Assembly (NCBI GenBank): GCA_009823505.1
Contig: VZQC01000590.1
Span: 673,662-737,661 of the forward strand
From: Rhizomys pruinosus
Taxonomy: Eukaryota > Chordata > Mammalia > Rodentia > Spalacidae
Direction: 5' to 3'
DNA: 64,000 nt
The notes beneath the pieces are model-generated. The model had not been told where the DNA came from. It was given only the letters and a program-made list of their open reading frames with translations, and made no database searches. A program made the translations under genes and the position numbers. How positions within the stretch are numbered: position 1 is the first letter of the stretch; every line of letters starts with the position of its first letter. This document shows positions 1-10,149 of this stretch, piece by piece.

Positions 1-751
1 AACACCAATAGGGGCCAGGAGCAAGAACTTAGTGGGCTGGGAGATGGAGACAGGAGACTATTTTCTGTTCTCAGGAGAAGAAATCCCATGGTGTCCCCAC
101 AGGTTCACCTGGATCCCTAGCTAAGAAGTGGCCCCCTTAAATCCCTAAGCCCCAGCCCCATAGGGACACTGATTCAAATTCCTATATCCTTATAATTCTC
201 ATTATTTCCTTGCTATCCTTGAATACTATACCTTTATCTTTGTCTTTTTGTTTTTGTAGTACCTAGTTACTTCTTTACATTAAAATCTGTTAAAATAACA
301 AGTCACTTTCTTTCAACAACAGGCTGGCTTCAATTTTTCATCCTAATTTTCTACCTATGTTCCATATTTGAGACAAGGTGACAGGTATCTTCCTTAGTCA
401 CCAGGTAAGGAAGGAATCCCAGGATTTGGTGCTGAGAGTCAGAAAGCGAGCTTGCATCCTGAAGACTGTGTGGATCTCTGGCTTCACCAGGTTTTCCTGT
501 GCAGGGAGGACTGAGGGCTGAGAGATCTGTGGCTGTCCAGGGTGATGGGTCACCTTGATGCTCCTTCAGTCGTCTGACTAATCTCTTTCAGAGTTGGACT
601 AAGGAACCAAATACTAATTACTGATTTCTGATTCTGCTGGGTGCTCTCATCAGACCTGACCGATCTCCTTCCTTGACCCCTGGGGCCATCTTCTCCTTTG
701 ACTTAACTTACATGAGGGCTCTTGTTATACTTCCCCCTTAAATCCCCTCCT
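1..751. other. unassigned non-coding DNA
   Basis: I see no gene, repeat family or structured element that I can name. Base composition is ordinary and no long reading frame is present. Confidence 0.6.
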
Positions 752-990
752 CTGTGTGTGTGTGTTGCATGTGTGTGTACCCATGCCTGACAGTGTAGAG
801 TTGGAGTTGATATCAGATGACTTCCTTTATCATTTTCAATCTTATTTTTTGAGACAGGGTCTCTCAGTGAACCTGAAACTCTGTTTTGTCTAGGCTGGCT
901 GGCCAGTAAGACCTGGAGTCCTCCTGCCTCTCATACCCATCCCCAGTGGTGGGATTACAGGCATTCACTACCATACCTAGATATTTTTAG
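752..990 (-). mobile_element. B4-type SINE, degraded
   Basis: A short GT-rich stretch is followed by the antisense B1-like half. The phrase gagacagggtctctcagtga leads to a 'ggctggctggcc' core and ends in 'gggattacaggcattcac'. This matches the B4 layout (tRNA-like part fused to a B1-like part) read on the minus strand. The copy is old, with many differences. Confidence 0.6.
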
Positions 991-999
991 TTTTTTATT

Positions 1000-2440
1000 T
1001 TTGTAAATTTTTAATTAAATTTTCGTATATTTAAAACAGAGCATCTCAATCAATTTTAATCATCTTCATCCTCCCACATTGGCACCCTTCCATAGCCCAG
1101 CTTCCTCATCTCCTGAATTCATACATTCTATCATTTGTGTTAAGCCCTATTGTCAAGTTAGTGTCCTCAGATGTTTCTCAGTGCAAGTTCATCCATTGGG
1201 GTCTAGTCAGCCCATCAAGAGTCCTCCCTTTTACGAAGAACAGCTCTTTCTCACCCAGCAGTAATCAGTTTTGACTAAGATTGGGGCTTGTTGCCCATTT
1301 CTACCGGTCTGTGCTGGGTTTTGTCTGCTTGAGTTTGTATGGGTCTTGTGCGTGCTGACACCATTGCTGTAGGTTCCTGAAACCAAAATCCCAGGAGCTT
1401 GTAGGACTCTATTTCCCTATGGCCATGCATCTCTTCCCTGGCTTGTACAATCTTTCCACCCCCTCTTCTGAAATGGCCCCTGATCTCCAGGTGGGTAAAA
1501 TTCAATACAAGAGTCCTGTCCAAGGACCCACACTCTGAAGACTCTTACTCTCCATGCTTTGGCTATTTGTGACCTTTTGTGATTCTGGCCCTCTGTTGCA
1601 TGAGGAAGCTTATTTAATGAGAATTGAGAGATTTATTGGTGTCTATTTTACCCCTGGTTCTATGTTCTGTGAGTCTTAAGTGTAGAAGTGCATCTACATT
1701 GTAGATGCCACTTAGGCTTGGGCAATTCACAGAAAATGTCTGTGTGACCAGTTGTGGTACTCTGTAATAGTCTCTGTTTTGTGCAAAAGAAGTTTCTTTG
1801 ATGAGTGGTGACTGGGCTACTTGTCTGTAAATATAAGTATTCATATTTTGCATATACCAAGAAATTACATTTGTCTAGAGAGGTGACAGCCTATGGTTTT
1901 CTCTAAGATCTATGACCTCTCCAACCATGTGTATTTGGCTATGTTTACAGTACCACACATGAGTTTCCTCCTATTGAGTCTGCTTTAAGTCCAGTTAGGT
2001 AGCTGACGATTGACACCAAGATTAAAGTGCCACTACACCAGTATCATTTGCTACGCTGGTCACTGATGTGATTATTTGACTGAAGCTGGGATTGGATCAT
2101 CGATTGACATTCTTCCTTAGCAGCTTGTGTGGCTCTCCAAAGCTATGAGAGCTAACCTTCAGGGGAAGTGGCTTCCAGATCTGTTCCAGCTCCATTGCTC
2201 CAAATCCTGTCTCTGAAGTATGTCCTGTCTTCAGCAATAGGGTCTTAACTTCAGGTTCTGGGAGGCAATCAAGGACTGTGCCAATAGCCTGTGTAATTTG
2301 TGGAGTTTCTTGGACCATCCTGGCCAACAACTCAAAGGAAGGTTTTTCCTGTCTGGCACTGTTTCTTGTTATATAGTCTTTGGCTATACACATGGACTCA
2401 TGTAGATATATTATATGTGTAATTTGTCAGTAGGTTGTTG
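1000..2440 (-). mobile_element. Lx-like LINE-1 3' region, decayed
   Basis: Antisense phrases such as 'tgtacaatctttccaccccctcttc' near 1445-1470 and 'cttcagcaatagggtctta' near 2233 resemble the 3' untranslated region of rodent Lx LINE-1s. Similar text is present at 46.5-47.4 kb. The boundaries are approximate. Short frames here are chance. The family assignment is from memory of the pattern. Confidence 0.45.
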
Positions 2441-2449
2441 GACTTATAT

Positions 2450-2640
2450 GATTCCTTTTTTTTAGCTAGGCATTATTTGCCTCTTTCTTCTCTCTCCCTG
2501 TCTAACCCTCCCTCCACACTCTCCCCATTTAAAGTATTCCTATTTTCCTCATTTCTCCCTGATAATTCCTGCCTCCTATGATCCAACCTCTTTTGAACTC
2601 CTTCTGCTCCTTTATCCCCAAGGTCCCTTGTATAACCCTC
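2450..2640. other. pyrimidine-rich non-coding DNA
   Basis: Mostly C and T on the plus strand, with runs such as 'ccctccctccacactctcc'. There is no ORF or named repeat. Confidence 0.5.
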
Positions 2641-2727
2641 CCTTCAATTTAAATGCCCAGATTTTTATGGGAGTGCTAGGGACTGGAACTTAGTTCCTCA
2701 GGCTTATAGAACAAATGCTTTACCCAC
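2641..2727 (-). mobile_element. tRNA-derived SINE, left part split by MaLR
   Basis: The sequence reads as an antisense tRNA-like SINE head: 'ctagggactggaacttagtt', then 'aaatgctttacccactg'. The missing continuation 'tgagccactcccca' appears at 4786, immediately after the MaLR element. The MaLR therefore landed inside this older SINE. Confidence 0.6.
2723..2727. repeat. target-site duplication, left (cccac)
   Basis: Five bases, cccac, lie directly before the 5' LTR. They are repeated exactly after the 3' LTR at 4781-4785. A 5-bp duplication is usual for ERVL/MaLR integration. Confidence 0.85.
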
Positions 2728-3084
2728 TGTGGTGGTTTGGATGAGTGTCCCCCATAGGTTCTAGGTATTCAGACATTTGTCTCCAGTTGGTGGTGCTGTT
2801 TTTGGAGGTCTTGGAGGGTGTGGCCGTACTAGAGGAAGAGCATTGTTGGGGGCAGGCTTAGTGAGTTTTAACAAGCCTCGTGGTCTATAGTTGCTCTCTC
2901 TGTTTCCTGTACTCTTTGCGAGATGTGACCCTTGGGTTGCTGCTCCAGATCCAGCCACCACACCTCCCACCACAATGGACTCTAATTCCCTGGAACTGCC
3001 AATCGTAAGCTCAAATAAACTCTTCCTTTTATAAGTTCCTTGGTCATGGTGCTTTATCACAGCAACAGAAAACTGACTAATACA
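2728..3084 (+). mobile_element. ORR1-type MaLR 5' LTR
   Basis: This 357-bp LTR begins tgtggtggtttgg and ends gactaataca. It has the MaLR landmarks: 'cccccatagg' near the start, 'ataagttccttggtcatggt' near the end, and a polyadenylation signal AATAAA at 3014-3019. By eye it differs from the 3' LTR at about 17 positions plus one 2-bp indel (about 5%). Confidence 0.85.
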
Positions 3085-3104
3085 GTTATTAGTACCAGGA
3101 GTGG

Positions 3105-3914
3105 GTGCTGGCTGTGAAGAACCTGACCATGTGTATGTTTGGAGAAGTGTGGAAGACTTTGGAACTTTGGGCTGGAAAGGCTGTTGACTATTGTAAGCAG
3201 AGCTTAAAGGGCCATTCTAGTGGAGGCCTGGAAGAAAGCATGGCTGCAAAAGATGTGGTTCCAGGGGAAAATAAAGACTTAGGCAGCAACCAGGATATTT
3301 TGATAAAGAGTGTGGCAGCAGTTTTCCCAGAGCCCAAATGCTTGCCTGATGCTAAGTTGAAAAGCAATGGACCAATGTCTTTGGCGGAGGATATTTCAAG
3401 ACAGCCTAATGTAGAAATGGTGGTGTGGCTTTTAATGGTGAATATTATACAGATCTACAGTGAAAAAGAGCAGATGGGGCAGAAAGAAATGCAGAATGTA
3501 CAGTTTGGATCTAAAAACTGCACTAGGAAGATTAAAGGTGTGGCCAAGGCATGTGAAGGAGAGGCTCCCTTTCATAAGGAGATTAAAGCAATTAAGGAGA
3601 GGCCTGGAGATTTACAAGTAAACAAAAGAATCAGTACCTTCAGGGCAAGACCACACCCAGCTAATCCTCCAACAAGTCCAGGGCAGAGAAAAGTTGCAAA
3701 TATGGTTGAAATAAGCCAGGGTCCATCCCAAAATTGCAGCCAAACTTGGCAGTTTCATTCATATGGTGCTGGCTTTAGAGGCATGAAGTTTGCAAGAGTG
3801 AAGGGGTCATCAGTTCTTCCTCCACAGTTTCAGAGAGCTGCCAAGGTCAGGCAGAGTGCAGCAGGGGTGTCCCTACATGAAGTAGGCCCTGATAAGCCTT
3901 GTGTGAAGCTGTGA
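3105..3914 (+). CDS. 269-codon ORF inside the MaLR, function unknown
   Basis: An ATG 21 bp after the 5' LTR opens 269 codons ending in TGA. The predicted protein is rich in Lys, Glu and Gln and mostly hydrophilic. It has one hydrophobic stretch at about residues 103-117, too short to be convincing as a membrane segment. No retroviral domain is recognisable. By my own arithmetic, a frame this long is expected by chance only about 0.01-0.02 times in a window this size, so it may be a remnant of a coding MaLR ancestor. It could still be chance or a lucky low-stop region. There is no evidence of translation, and no host gene surrounds it. Confidence 0.3.
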   Translation: MLAVKNLTMCMFGEVWKTLELWAGKAVDYCKQSLKGHSSGGLEESMAAKDVVPGENKDLGSNQDILIKSVAAVFPEPKCLPDAKLKSNGPMSLAEDISRQPNVEMVVWLLMVNIIQIYSEKEQMGQKEMQNVQFGSKNCTRKIKGVAKACEGEAPFHKEIKAIKERPGDLQVNKRISTFRARPHPANPPTSPGQRKVANMVEISQGPSQNCSQTWQFHSYGAGFRGMKFARVKGSSVLPPQFQRAAKVRQSAAGVSLHEVGPDKPCVKL

Positions 3915-4032
3915 ATGTGAAGCCTAGTTGGCAGCGGAGACCCCAAGAAGACATTTGAGATGCCAGACCTGTGAGATATTTGCCAAGGAGAGCTGCATAC
4001 AGGAAATGGTACCGGCCTAAAAAAAGAGATGT

Positions 4033-4320
4033 ATGTTGCAAGCAAAGCTGGAAGAGCTGAGCCATCTAAGCCCTTTGGAAGTCAAGTCCCAGAAGTTGCA
4101 TGTGGAGTTACAGGACTTGGCGTTTGCCATGCTGGTTTTCGGTCTTGTTTTGGTCCAGTATTTCCTCACTATGCCTCTATTCCTCCCTTTTGGAATGGGA
4201 ATGTGTATACGGTTCCACTGTACATTGGGAGTATGTAATTTGTCTTTTGATTTTACAGGAGCTTACAGTTTAAGAGATTGGCCTGAGTCTCAGAAGAGAC
4301 TTTGGACTGTGGACTTTTGA
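4033..4320 (+). other. 95-codon ORF with hydrophobic segment in MaLR
   Basis: This frame lies downstream of the 269-codon ORF in the same MaLR. Its N-terminal third is charged (leucine and lysine rich). Residues about 29-58 are almost entirely hydrophobic and could span a membrane. I recognise no family. It may be a chance frame, since a second overlapping frame covers 4029-4238. Confidence 0.2.
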
Positions 4321-4421
4321 ATGGCATTGAAACTGGTAAAGACTATGGGGACTTTTAAGGTTGGACTAAATGCATTTTACATTTTATATGGTCAGGAGCC
4401 TATGGGGGCCAGGGAGTGGAA

Positions 4422-4780
4422 TGTGGTGGTTTGGATGAGTGTCCCCCATAGGCTCTAGGTATTCAGACATTTGTCTCCAGTTGGTGGCGCTGTTTTTGGA
4501 GGTCTTGGAGGGTGTGGCCGTGCTAGAGGAAGAGCGTTGTTGGGGGCAGGCTTAGTGAGTTTTAACAAGCCTCGTGGTCTACAGTTGCTCTCTCTGTTTC
4601 CTGTACTCTTTGCGAGATGTGACCGTCGGTTTACTGCTCCAGATCCAGCCGCCACGCCTCCCGCCACAATGGACTCTAATTCCCTGAAATGGCCAATCGT
4701 AAGCTCAAACAAACTCTTCCTTTTATAAGTTCCTTGGTCATGGTGCTTTATCACAGCAACTGAAAAAACTGACTAATACA
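4422..4780 (+). mobile_element. ORR1-type MaLR 3' LTR
   Basis: This 359-bp copy matches the 5' LTR end to end and has the same tgtggtgg and aataca termini. The position equivalent to the AATAAA signal reads AACAAA (4708-4713), so the 3' polyadenylation signal is damaged. It is followed by the cccac duplication. Confidence 0.85.
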
Positions 4781-4785
4781 CCCAC
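4781..4785. repeat. target-site duplication, right (cccac)
   Basis: Exact copy of 2723-2727. The interrupted SINE resumes from here to about 4808. Confidence 0.85.
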
Positions 4786-4959
4786 TGAGCCACTCCCCAC
4801 CCACCTTGAGACTTTTAATCACCTTTGTGACCATGAACTCAACTGTATCCCCTGATTCTCCCTGGATGGCTTGAGTCATCTCTGTGATTTTCCTAGTAAC
4901 CACTCCGGCCCTTGCCGAGCCCCATTGGTGCTGCCAAACTGCTACCTCCTTAGGAAACT

Positions 4960-5095
4960 GCTTCATGTCCTTAAGCCATCTTCAGAACATTCTCTGCTGG
5001 GGTTTCTACCTCTCTTACTCATTCTTTGGGTCTCAGTTTGAGAACCAGTCCTCCTCAGAGCAGGGGTCCCTGATTCCTGTCAGAACACAGTCTCT
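4960..5095 (+). mobile_element. possible LINE-2 3' fragment
   Basis: The stretch 'tttgggtctcagtttgagaa' followed by 'cctcctcagagcaggggtcc' resembles the 3' end of ancient mammalian LINE-2. The match is short and diverged. The flanking 4809-4959 and 5096-5447 are unassigned. Confidence 0.4.
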
Positions 5096-5447
5096 TTGGT
5101 TTCCACAGAACACCTATCCCTATTGCAACTGGTAGCTGCATTTCTATTTGTGTTGTTATCAGTGTGACACAGCCAGATTCCTTGGGGGTTCTGTCACTCC
5201 TTGCCAGATTGGGGTCCAAGTGTGTTCTGTTTTTGTCACCTAACGCCCAGCAACTTGGGCCCATGAAAATGTTTAAGAGCCTGGTGAGCACTGAGGGAAT
5301 GACTGAACAATTGAAGGAAGCAGGTGAAGATTTTTTGAAGACAAAATTGAAGACAAAAATGTGAGAGAGCTTGCTCTTAGGACTGATAGGTCCTAAGAAC
5401 TGAGTGAATCCCAGGGACCACAAAGTAGCAGTGTAGACAAGGAATGG

Positions 5448-5773
5448 TGTGGTGGTTTGAATGGGAAAATCCCCCATAGGCTCACAGACTTTAGCAAGTG
5501 GTTTCCAGTGGGTGGCTGTGTTTGGGGATGGTATGGAGGAAGCAGGCTACTGGAGGTGGGCTTTGAGAGTTTGTAGTCTCAACTCACTTCAGTTCTCACT
5601 CTCTCTGCTTCCTGTGTGCCCTTGAGATGTGAGCTCTCACCTTCCCACTCTGGCACCACGTGTCCCCTGCCATATGGACATTCAGCCCTCTGGACTGTGA
5701 GCCAAAATAAACTCTTCCTCGCATTGCTTTGGTCTGGGTATTTTGTCACAGCAACAGAAAAGTAACTAACACA
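5448..5773 (+). mobile_element. solo ORR1-like MaLR LTR
   Basis: This has the same outline as the LTRs at 2.7 and 4.4 kb: tgtggtggtttga start, 'cccccataggctca', AATAAA at about 5706 and 'gcaacagaaaagtaactaac' end. It is well diverged from them and has no internal region, so it is a solo LTR. I found no clean 5-bp duplication. Confidence 0.75.
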
Positions 5774-6470
5774 TGTGGATCTCCAGGCCTCCTTATAAGT
5801 AGCTGGTGTGTGGGCAAGAGTGAATCTCCAGGTTTCCTATGGGCAGTTACAGTGTCGTCAGAAGCAGGCATCCTCTGGGTAGCTGTAGTGCAGACACAGG
5901 CCAGTCTCCAGGCCTCCTCTAGTAGGTTTCACTCATCTGGCCACTTCATAGTCTCCTGTCAGGGCCTGTGGTTTCTATATTGACTTCCCTAACAGGAGAC
6001 AACCTCTTCAAGCCTTGGCCTCGATTTGTCCTTCCTGACACTGCAGACAATCAGTTTTTTCTGATTGCTCTACCCACCATGAATAATTATTACTGTTATT
6101 ATTAGACCCAAAGCATAACAAGTAAACAGCTCTCTTAAAAGCCTTCTGACATTACTACATATAAAGACCCTCAAGGTAGTGCTGACATTGACAGGGCTCA
6201 CAATGCACTGTATTTGCAGGATTTGAGTGAAAACAAGGCTCCCTATGGAGGGTTTTGAAAGACAGTATTCCCTAGAGGTTAACAGTGATAAACTTGAATT
6301 CTTAAAATATGCAAGCACTCCTTGTGTTCTGAGCCAGGCACCTGGAGTTTTCCATGCTCTGCCCTGGTTGCTATTAACATGATGTCATTAACTCCAGTTG
6401 CTAGGTGAAGACTCAGCTGAGTTCAATGATTTGACTTACTCTGGGGTGAGCTGAAAGTTAGAAATAGAGC
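5774..6470. other. unassigned non-coding DNA
   Basis: No gene or named repeat is visible. Only short chance frames occur. Confidence 0.5.
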
Positions 6471-6474
6471 TGGA

Positions 6475-6729
6475 GGGGCTGGAGAGATGGCTCAGTGGTT
6501 TTGAGCATTGGCTGCTCTTGCAGAAGACCTGGATTCGAATCCCAGCTCCCACATGGCAACTAACAACTGTCTGTAACCCCAGTTCCTGAGGATCCGACTC
6601 CTTCTTCTGTCCTCCATGGGCACTGCACGACATGTGTGCATTTACACGCATGCAGGCATAACCCATACACAATAAATAAATAAATAAATAAATAAATAAA
6701 CAAACAAATAAATAAACAAATAAATAAAT
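6475..6729 (+). mobile_element. B2 SINE with (TAAA)n tail
   Basis: It begins ggggctggagagatggctca, carries the tRNA-like B box 'ggattcgaatccc', and ends in an expanded TAAA tail (about 6671-6729). The middle has a single 'ccccagttcctg' unit, so it lacks the duplication seen in the young B2 copies of this window. Confidence 0.85.
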
Positions 6730-6763
6730 GTAACAAAAAGATTACTTTTAAAACATAATACCA

Positions 6764-6914
6764 GGGCTGGGCACGTGCCTTTAATCCTAGCACTTGGGAA
6801 GCAGAGGCAGGCAGATCTCTGTGAGTTCAAGGGCCAGCCTGGTCTACATAATGAGCTCCAGGCCAGCTGGGACTAAAGGGAGACCCTGCCTTAAAAAGAC
6901 CAAAAAAAAAAAAA
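6764..6914 (+). mobile_element. B1 SINE
   Basis: Full-length B1 from 'gggctgggcacgtgcctttaa' to an A-rich tail. Target duplication aataccagg lies at 6757-6765 and 6913-6921. Confidence 0.9.
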
Positions 6915-6921
6915 TACCAGG

Positions 6922-8390
6922 AAGATTCAGCTGGGTTCTGACCATAATCCCTGCCAATCACAGTCCACCATGTCTGGTACTTCTGGTGCAGACTACACCT
7001 GAACACCGGAAGCAAGAGAGCCTTTCCTTCCCATGGACTCTACAAGCAAGACCTTCACTTTGAGTTCAACAGAGGAAGCAGCAGTTTTGAACTCCTTTTG
7101 TTCCCTCAAAGTAGTTCAGTTATGTAATATTAAAATACAATTCTCTGTTTAGATTTTGTATTTTATAATCTATCCCCATCAAAGACCAGGAAAGTCAGTT
7201 CAAGTAGGTCATTACTAAAGAAGGAGCGAAATGTGAAAAGTCAGTGTAGCTTAAGCTCCCACTAAAAGATAACAATCTATTTAGAGAAGCGTAGATATTG
7301 ATTGTGTACAATTGGGGAAATGCTGAAAAAATTACTGTCAGTGTCAGTGAGGGCAGAAGAGACTGGGAAGGTGTTAGGGAAATGTCCAGAGAGTCCAGGA
7401 ATCTCAGAGCCGGAAGACACAAAGATAACACAGGCCAGTGTGCTGCTGTTCACTCCTTGCTGGGCACATCCTGTCCTGTCCCATCTTGGGCTGGTTCTGT
7501 TCCTGGGATAGCTGTTCTTTTATGATGTGACCAAGGCATCAGGTTAGATTTTTGCACTGGTTTTTGGAAGCTTTTTTTTCTCTCCCCCAGAAGCGGCCAA
7601 ACAGTTCTTATCCTCAAGATCCAGCAATTTGTTGAAGGCAGATATATAACCAAAGCTGGGGCAGGCAGATTGGAAGAGGCAAAAGGGAAATAAATCATTT
7701 TTAATCCAAATGTTTCTGATAACTTCAGTAGATAAAATTTATACTAGGTGCACTTTATTTGCAAGGAAACCACAGCATAGTTGATACTTTTTTCCCAAGG
7801 GGAAAAAAAAATCTTTGGAAAAAGTTTGATTTAATATAGTACAAGAGTTGAAGCCAATATTTTTAAAATCTTCTGTTTTCTGTACTTAGACACCATTGTC
7901 TCACCTTTTCAAAATGGTTCCCAGGGACAGATAAGTTAATTAAACAGTTGGGTTGTTTGCCTGTTTCTGTGGTGTGTTATAGTGGTCAGTGCTCTAGGTT
8001 CAATATCAAATGTGTGAAAATCTCCAAGCTAGGAATCCAATGTCCTCGTCAGATAATTTTGGTAGAGAAAATAAATATTCTTTATTTGCAGGCACAGTTA
8101 ATGGGCTGCATTTTTCCCATTCCTTGTCAGAACTGGGGAATACAGAGTCATTTAAATGAACTCAAGCTGGACAATGTCCAAATGAACTCGTTCAAAAGAG
8201 AGATCTATTCCTCAGTGCTCTTTGAAACTGTACATTTAGCTGGTCTTTTACTGCATGCTGTATGCATACTTAGGAGAAACCCCCAGAAGGATTGCACCCT
8301 TGGGCATTTTTTGAAGGGAAAAGAGTCAAGGACATTACTTGCTAGAAAACATGATTTGACGTGAGGCAGAACGTATTTGTGATGTTCCAT
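6922..8390. other. unassigned non-coding DNA
   Basis: No repeat or gene that I recognise. A 138-codon frame at 7948-8364 has no recognisable domain and is within the length expected by chance. Confidence 0.5.
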
Positions 8391-8406
8391 AAAACTCCTT
8401 TCTCTG

Positions 8407-8546
8407 CTGAGCGTGGTGGCGCACGCCTTTAATCCTAGCACTTGGGAGGCAGAGGCAGGTGGATCTTTGTGAGTTCAGGCCAGCCTGGTCTACAGAGTGA
8501 GTTCCAGGACAGCTGGGGCTACAGGGAGACCCTGTCTCGAAAAGAC

Positions 8547-8574
<28 letters not shown>
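8407..8574 (+). mobile_element. young B1 SINE, perfect 16-bp duplication
   Basis: Intact B1 with CpG sites ('gtggcgcacgcc') and a long pure A tail. Perfect flanking duplication aaaactcctttctctg at 8391-8406 and 8575-8590 marks a recent LINE-1-mediated insertion. Confidence 0.95.
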
Positions 8575-8581
<7 letters not shown>

Positions 8582-8590
8582 CTTTCTCTG

Positions 8591-9105
8591 TATCACCTTT
8601 GCAAGGGTTGAGACTCTTCCCTTCTCCCTCCCCATCTTCCTGATGACCAGAACCATGGGTGGTGTTTGATCTCTCACTAGGGGTTAGCCGCCCTGCCCTG
8701 GTGAAGGACTTGCAAGGATGGATGCGAGGGCCTGCGCTTGAGGATGCCCTGTGTTTAATGTGCCACACTGCCTTGGAGCAGAGCATAGCAGATGACTTCT
8801 AAGGGAAAGAAGGAAGCTTAATTTTCAGGCCCACTGACTCTCTGGCCTCTTTATAAGACCTGTCAGCCTGTGGAAGATCTTCCTGACAGGCTGGAGAGAT
8901 TTTCTGTGCAGATGGAGCCTGCTGTCCAGTGGCTGGTGGTGGAGTTCAGGGAGGGGTCGTGACTGTCAGCATGGGCGTTGCTTTGTCACTGAAAGATTTC
9001 CACCAATACCAAACACGGGAGAGGGGGAATATTCCAGCTTTAAACAATTTGAGCTATAACAAGGTTTTTTCTTTTTGTGAAGGGGCAAGAGGAGAGAGAG
9101 GGGGA
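8591..9105. other. unassigned non-coding DNA
   Basis: No gene or named repeat recognised. Confidence 0.5.
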
Positions 9106-9109
9106 GTGT

Positions 9110-9350
9110 CTTAGCAACTTAAGGTAGCTACTTAAAGAAGCAAGAGTTTATTCTGCCTCACAGGTCAAAGGTGCTTGATTTCTGTTTTGTTTTTTTTTTC
9201 CTCTTTATTCATTCTGGGACCCCAGCCACCCATATTCAGGGTGAGCCTCTCCTCCTCAGACCCCTCTGGAAATATCCTCACTGACATGCTGAGAGGTGTG
9301 CCCCCTGGGTGATTCCAAATCCCATAAAGTTTACACTCCACCCCCCTTTC
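9110..9350 (-). mobile_element. URR1-like repeat fragment
   Basis: The phrases 'cccatattcagggtgagcct', 'tctggaaatatcctcactga' and 'ggtgattccaaatccc' resemble the common rodent repeat also seen at 17.3, 35.2 and 45.4 kb. The copy is partial and decayed. Confidence 0.4.
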
Positions 9351-9726
9351 GCTTTAAGTCAGAAAAGCATCAGAAGGTAAACCATCTATTAATGGATTAT
9401 TATTGTTTTGCTAGCCAATGTTTTTGAAATGTCACCCATGTACCAATTTCCTCTGATAAGATTCAGTGCCAATTCTATATAGTATTTGGGTGACCTGGGG
9501 CCATCAAAGCATCTGTAAATTTAGGGCTGTCTTCAGACATGCTGCGCTGGCAACGTCTAGATGATCTTGTGCTCATTCTTGTGTGGGGTGCTGCCATGGT
9601 GGTGGAGAGAGTGCTGAATTTGGAATATTTTGACATTCTGGCTGGTGGAATCTTTGTGAACACTGTGTGACCTGGTCCTTGGATGGGACTTTGCTGAGGT
9701 TTCACGTGAGGATAAGAACCTTTCCT

Positions 9727-9979
9727 GGGGCTGGAGAGATGGCCTAGCGGTTAAGAGCGCCGACCGCTCTTACAGAGGACCTAGGTTCGATCCCCAGCAC
9801 CCACATGGCGGCCGAGAGCCGTCTGAAACTCCAATTCCAGGAGAACTCCAGCTCCAGGGGAATCCGAGACCCTCTTCTGACCTCCGCGGCATTGCACGAC
9901 ACGGGTGCACAGACCTGCATGCAGACAGTACATTGATACACATACAGAAATAAATTAAAAAAAAATTAAAAAAAAAAAA
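9727..9979 (+). mobile_element. young B2 SINE, perfect 13-bp duplication
   Basis: Intact B2 with a RNA polymerase III B box (ggttcgatccc, about 9785) and many undecayed CpGs. Flanking duplication aagaacctttcct is at 9714-9726 and 9980-9992. It contains a 17-bp tandem duplication (9827-9843 and 9844-9860) shared with the B2 copies at 52.3 and 63.2 kb only. Confidence 0.95.
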
Positions 9980-10149
9980 AAGAACCTTTCCTTCGGAATC
10001 CTGATGAAATGGTCCTGTGTTGTCCTAGTTCTCACAGAGGGGAAGGGATATTTGCATGTGTACTTGATGAGTCATTTGGGACAAATGGGAACATGTCTTC
10101 TGGAAAGAGTTCTGTCTACTCACAGAAGCTGTTAAATAAGATTTTTAAA

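Larger units (their letters stand above)
3085..4421 (+). mobile_element. MaLR internal region
   Basis: This 1.3-kb stretch sits between two matching LTRs. It ends in a purine-rich tract at 4404-4421, which would prime plus-strand synthesis. I see no gag major homology region, zinc knuckle, protease, reverse transcriptase or integrase motif. That fits MaLRs as non-autonomous elements mobilised by ERVL-type enzymes (established view of the family). It contains a 269-codon ORF and a later 95-codon ORF. Confidence 0.75.

Noticed and set aside
2728..4780. Functional endogenous retrovirus
   Set aside because: There is no gag, protease, polymerase or envelope motif. The size and LTRs are those of a non-autonomous MaLR.
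5055..5477. 140-codon minus-strand ORF
   Set aside because: It crosses into the MaLR LTR at 5448 and has no domain. Chance frame.
7948..8364. 138-codon ORF as a gene
   Set aside because: No recognisable domain, no gene context, and by simple arithmetic several frames of this length are expected by chance in 64 kb.
9727..9860. tRNA gene suggested by A and B boxes
   Set aside because: The tRNA-like promoter is the head of a B2 SINE. No cloverleaf or anticodon arm is maintained. The same applies to the other B2, B3, B4 and ID copies.
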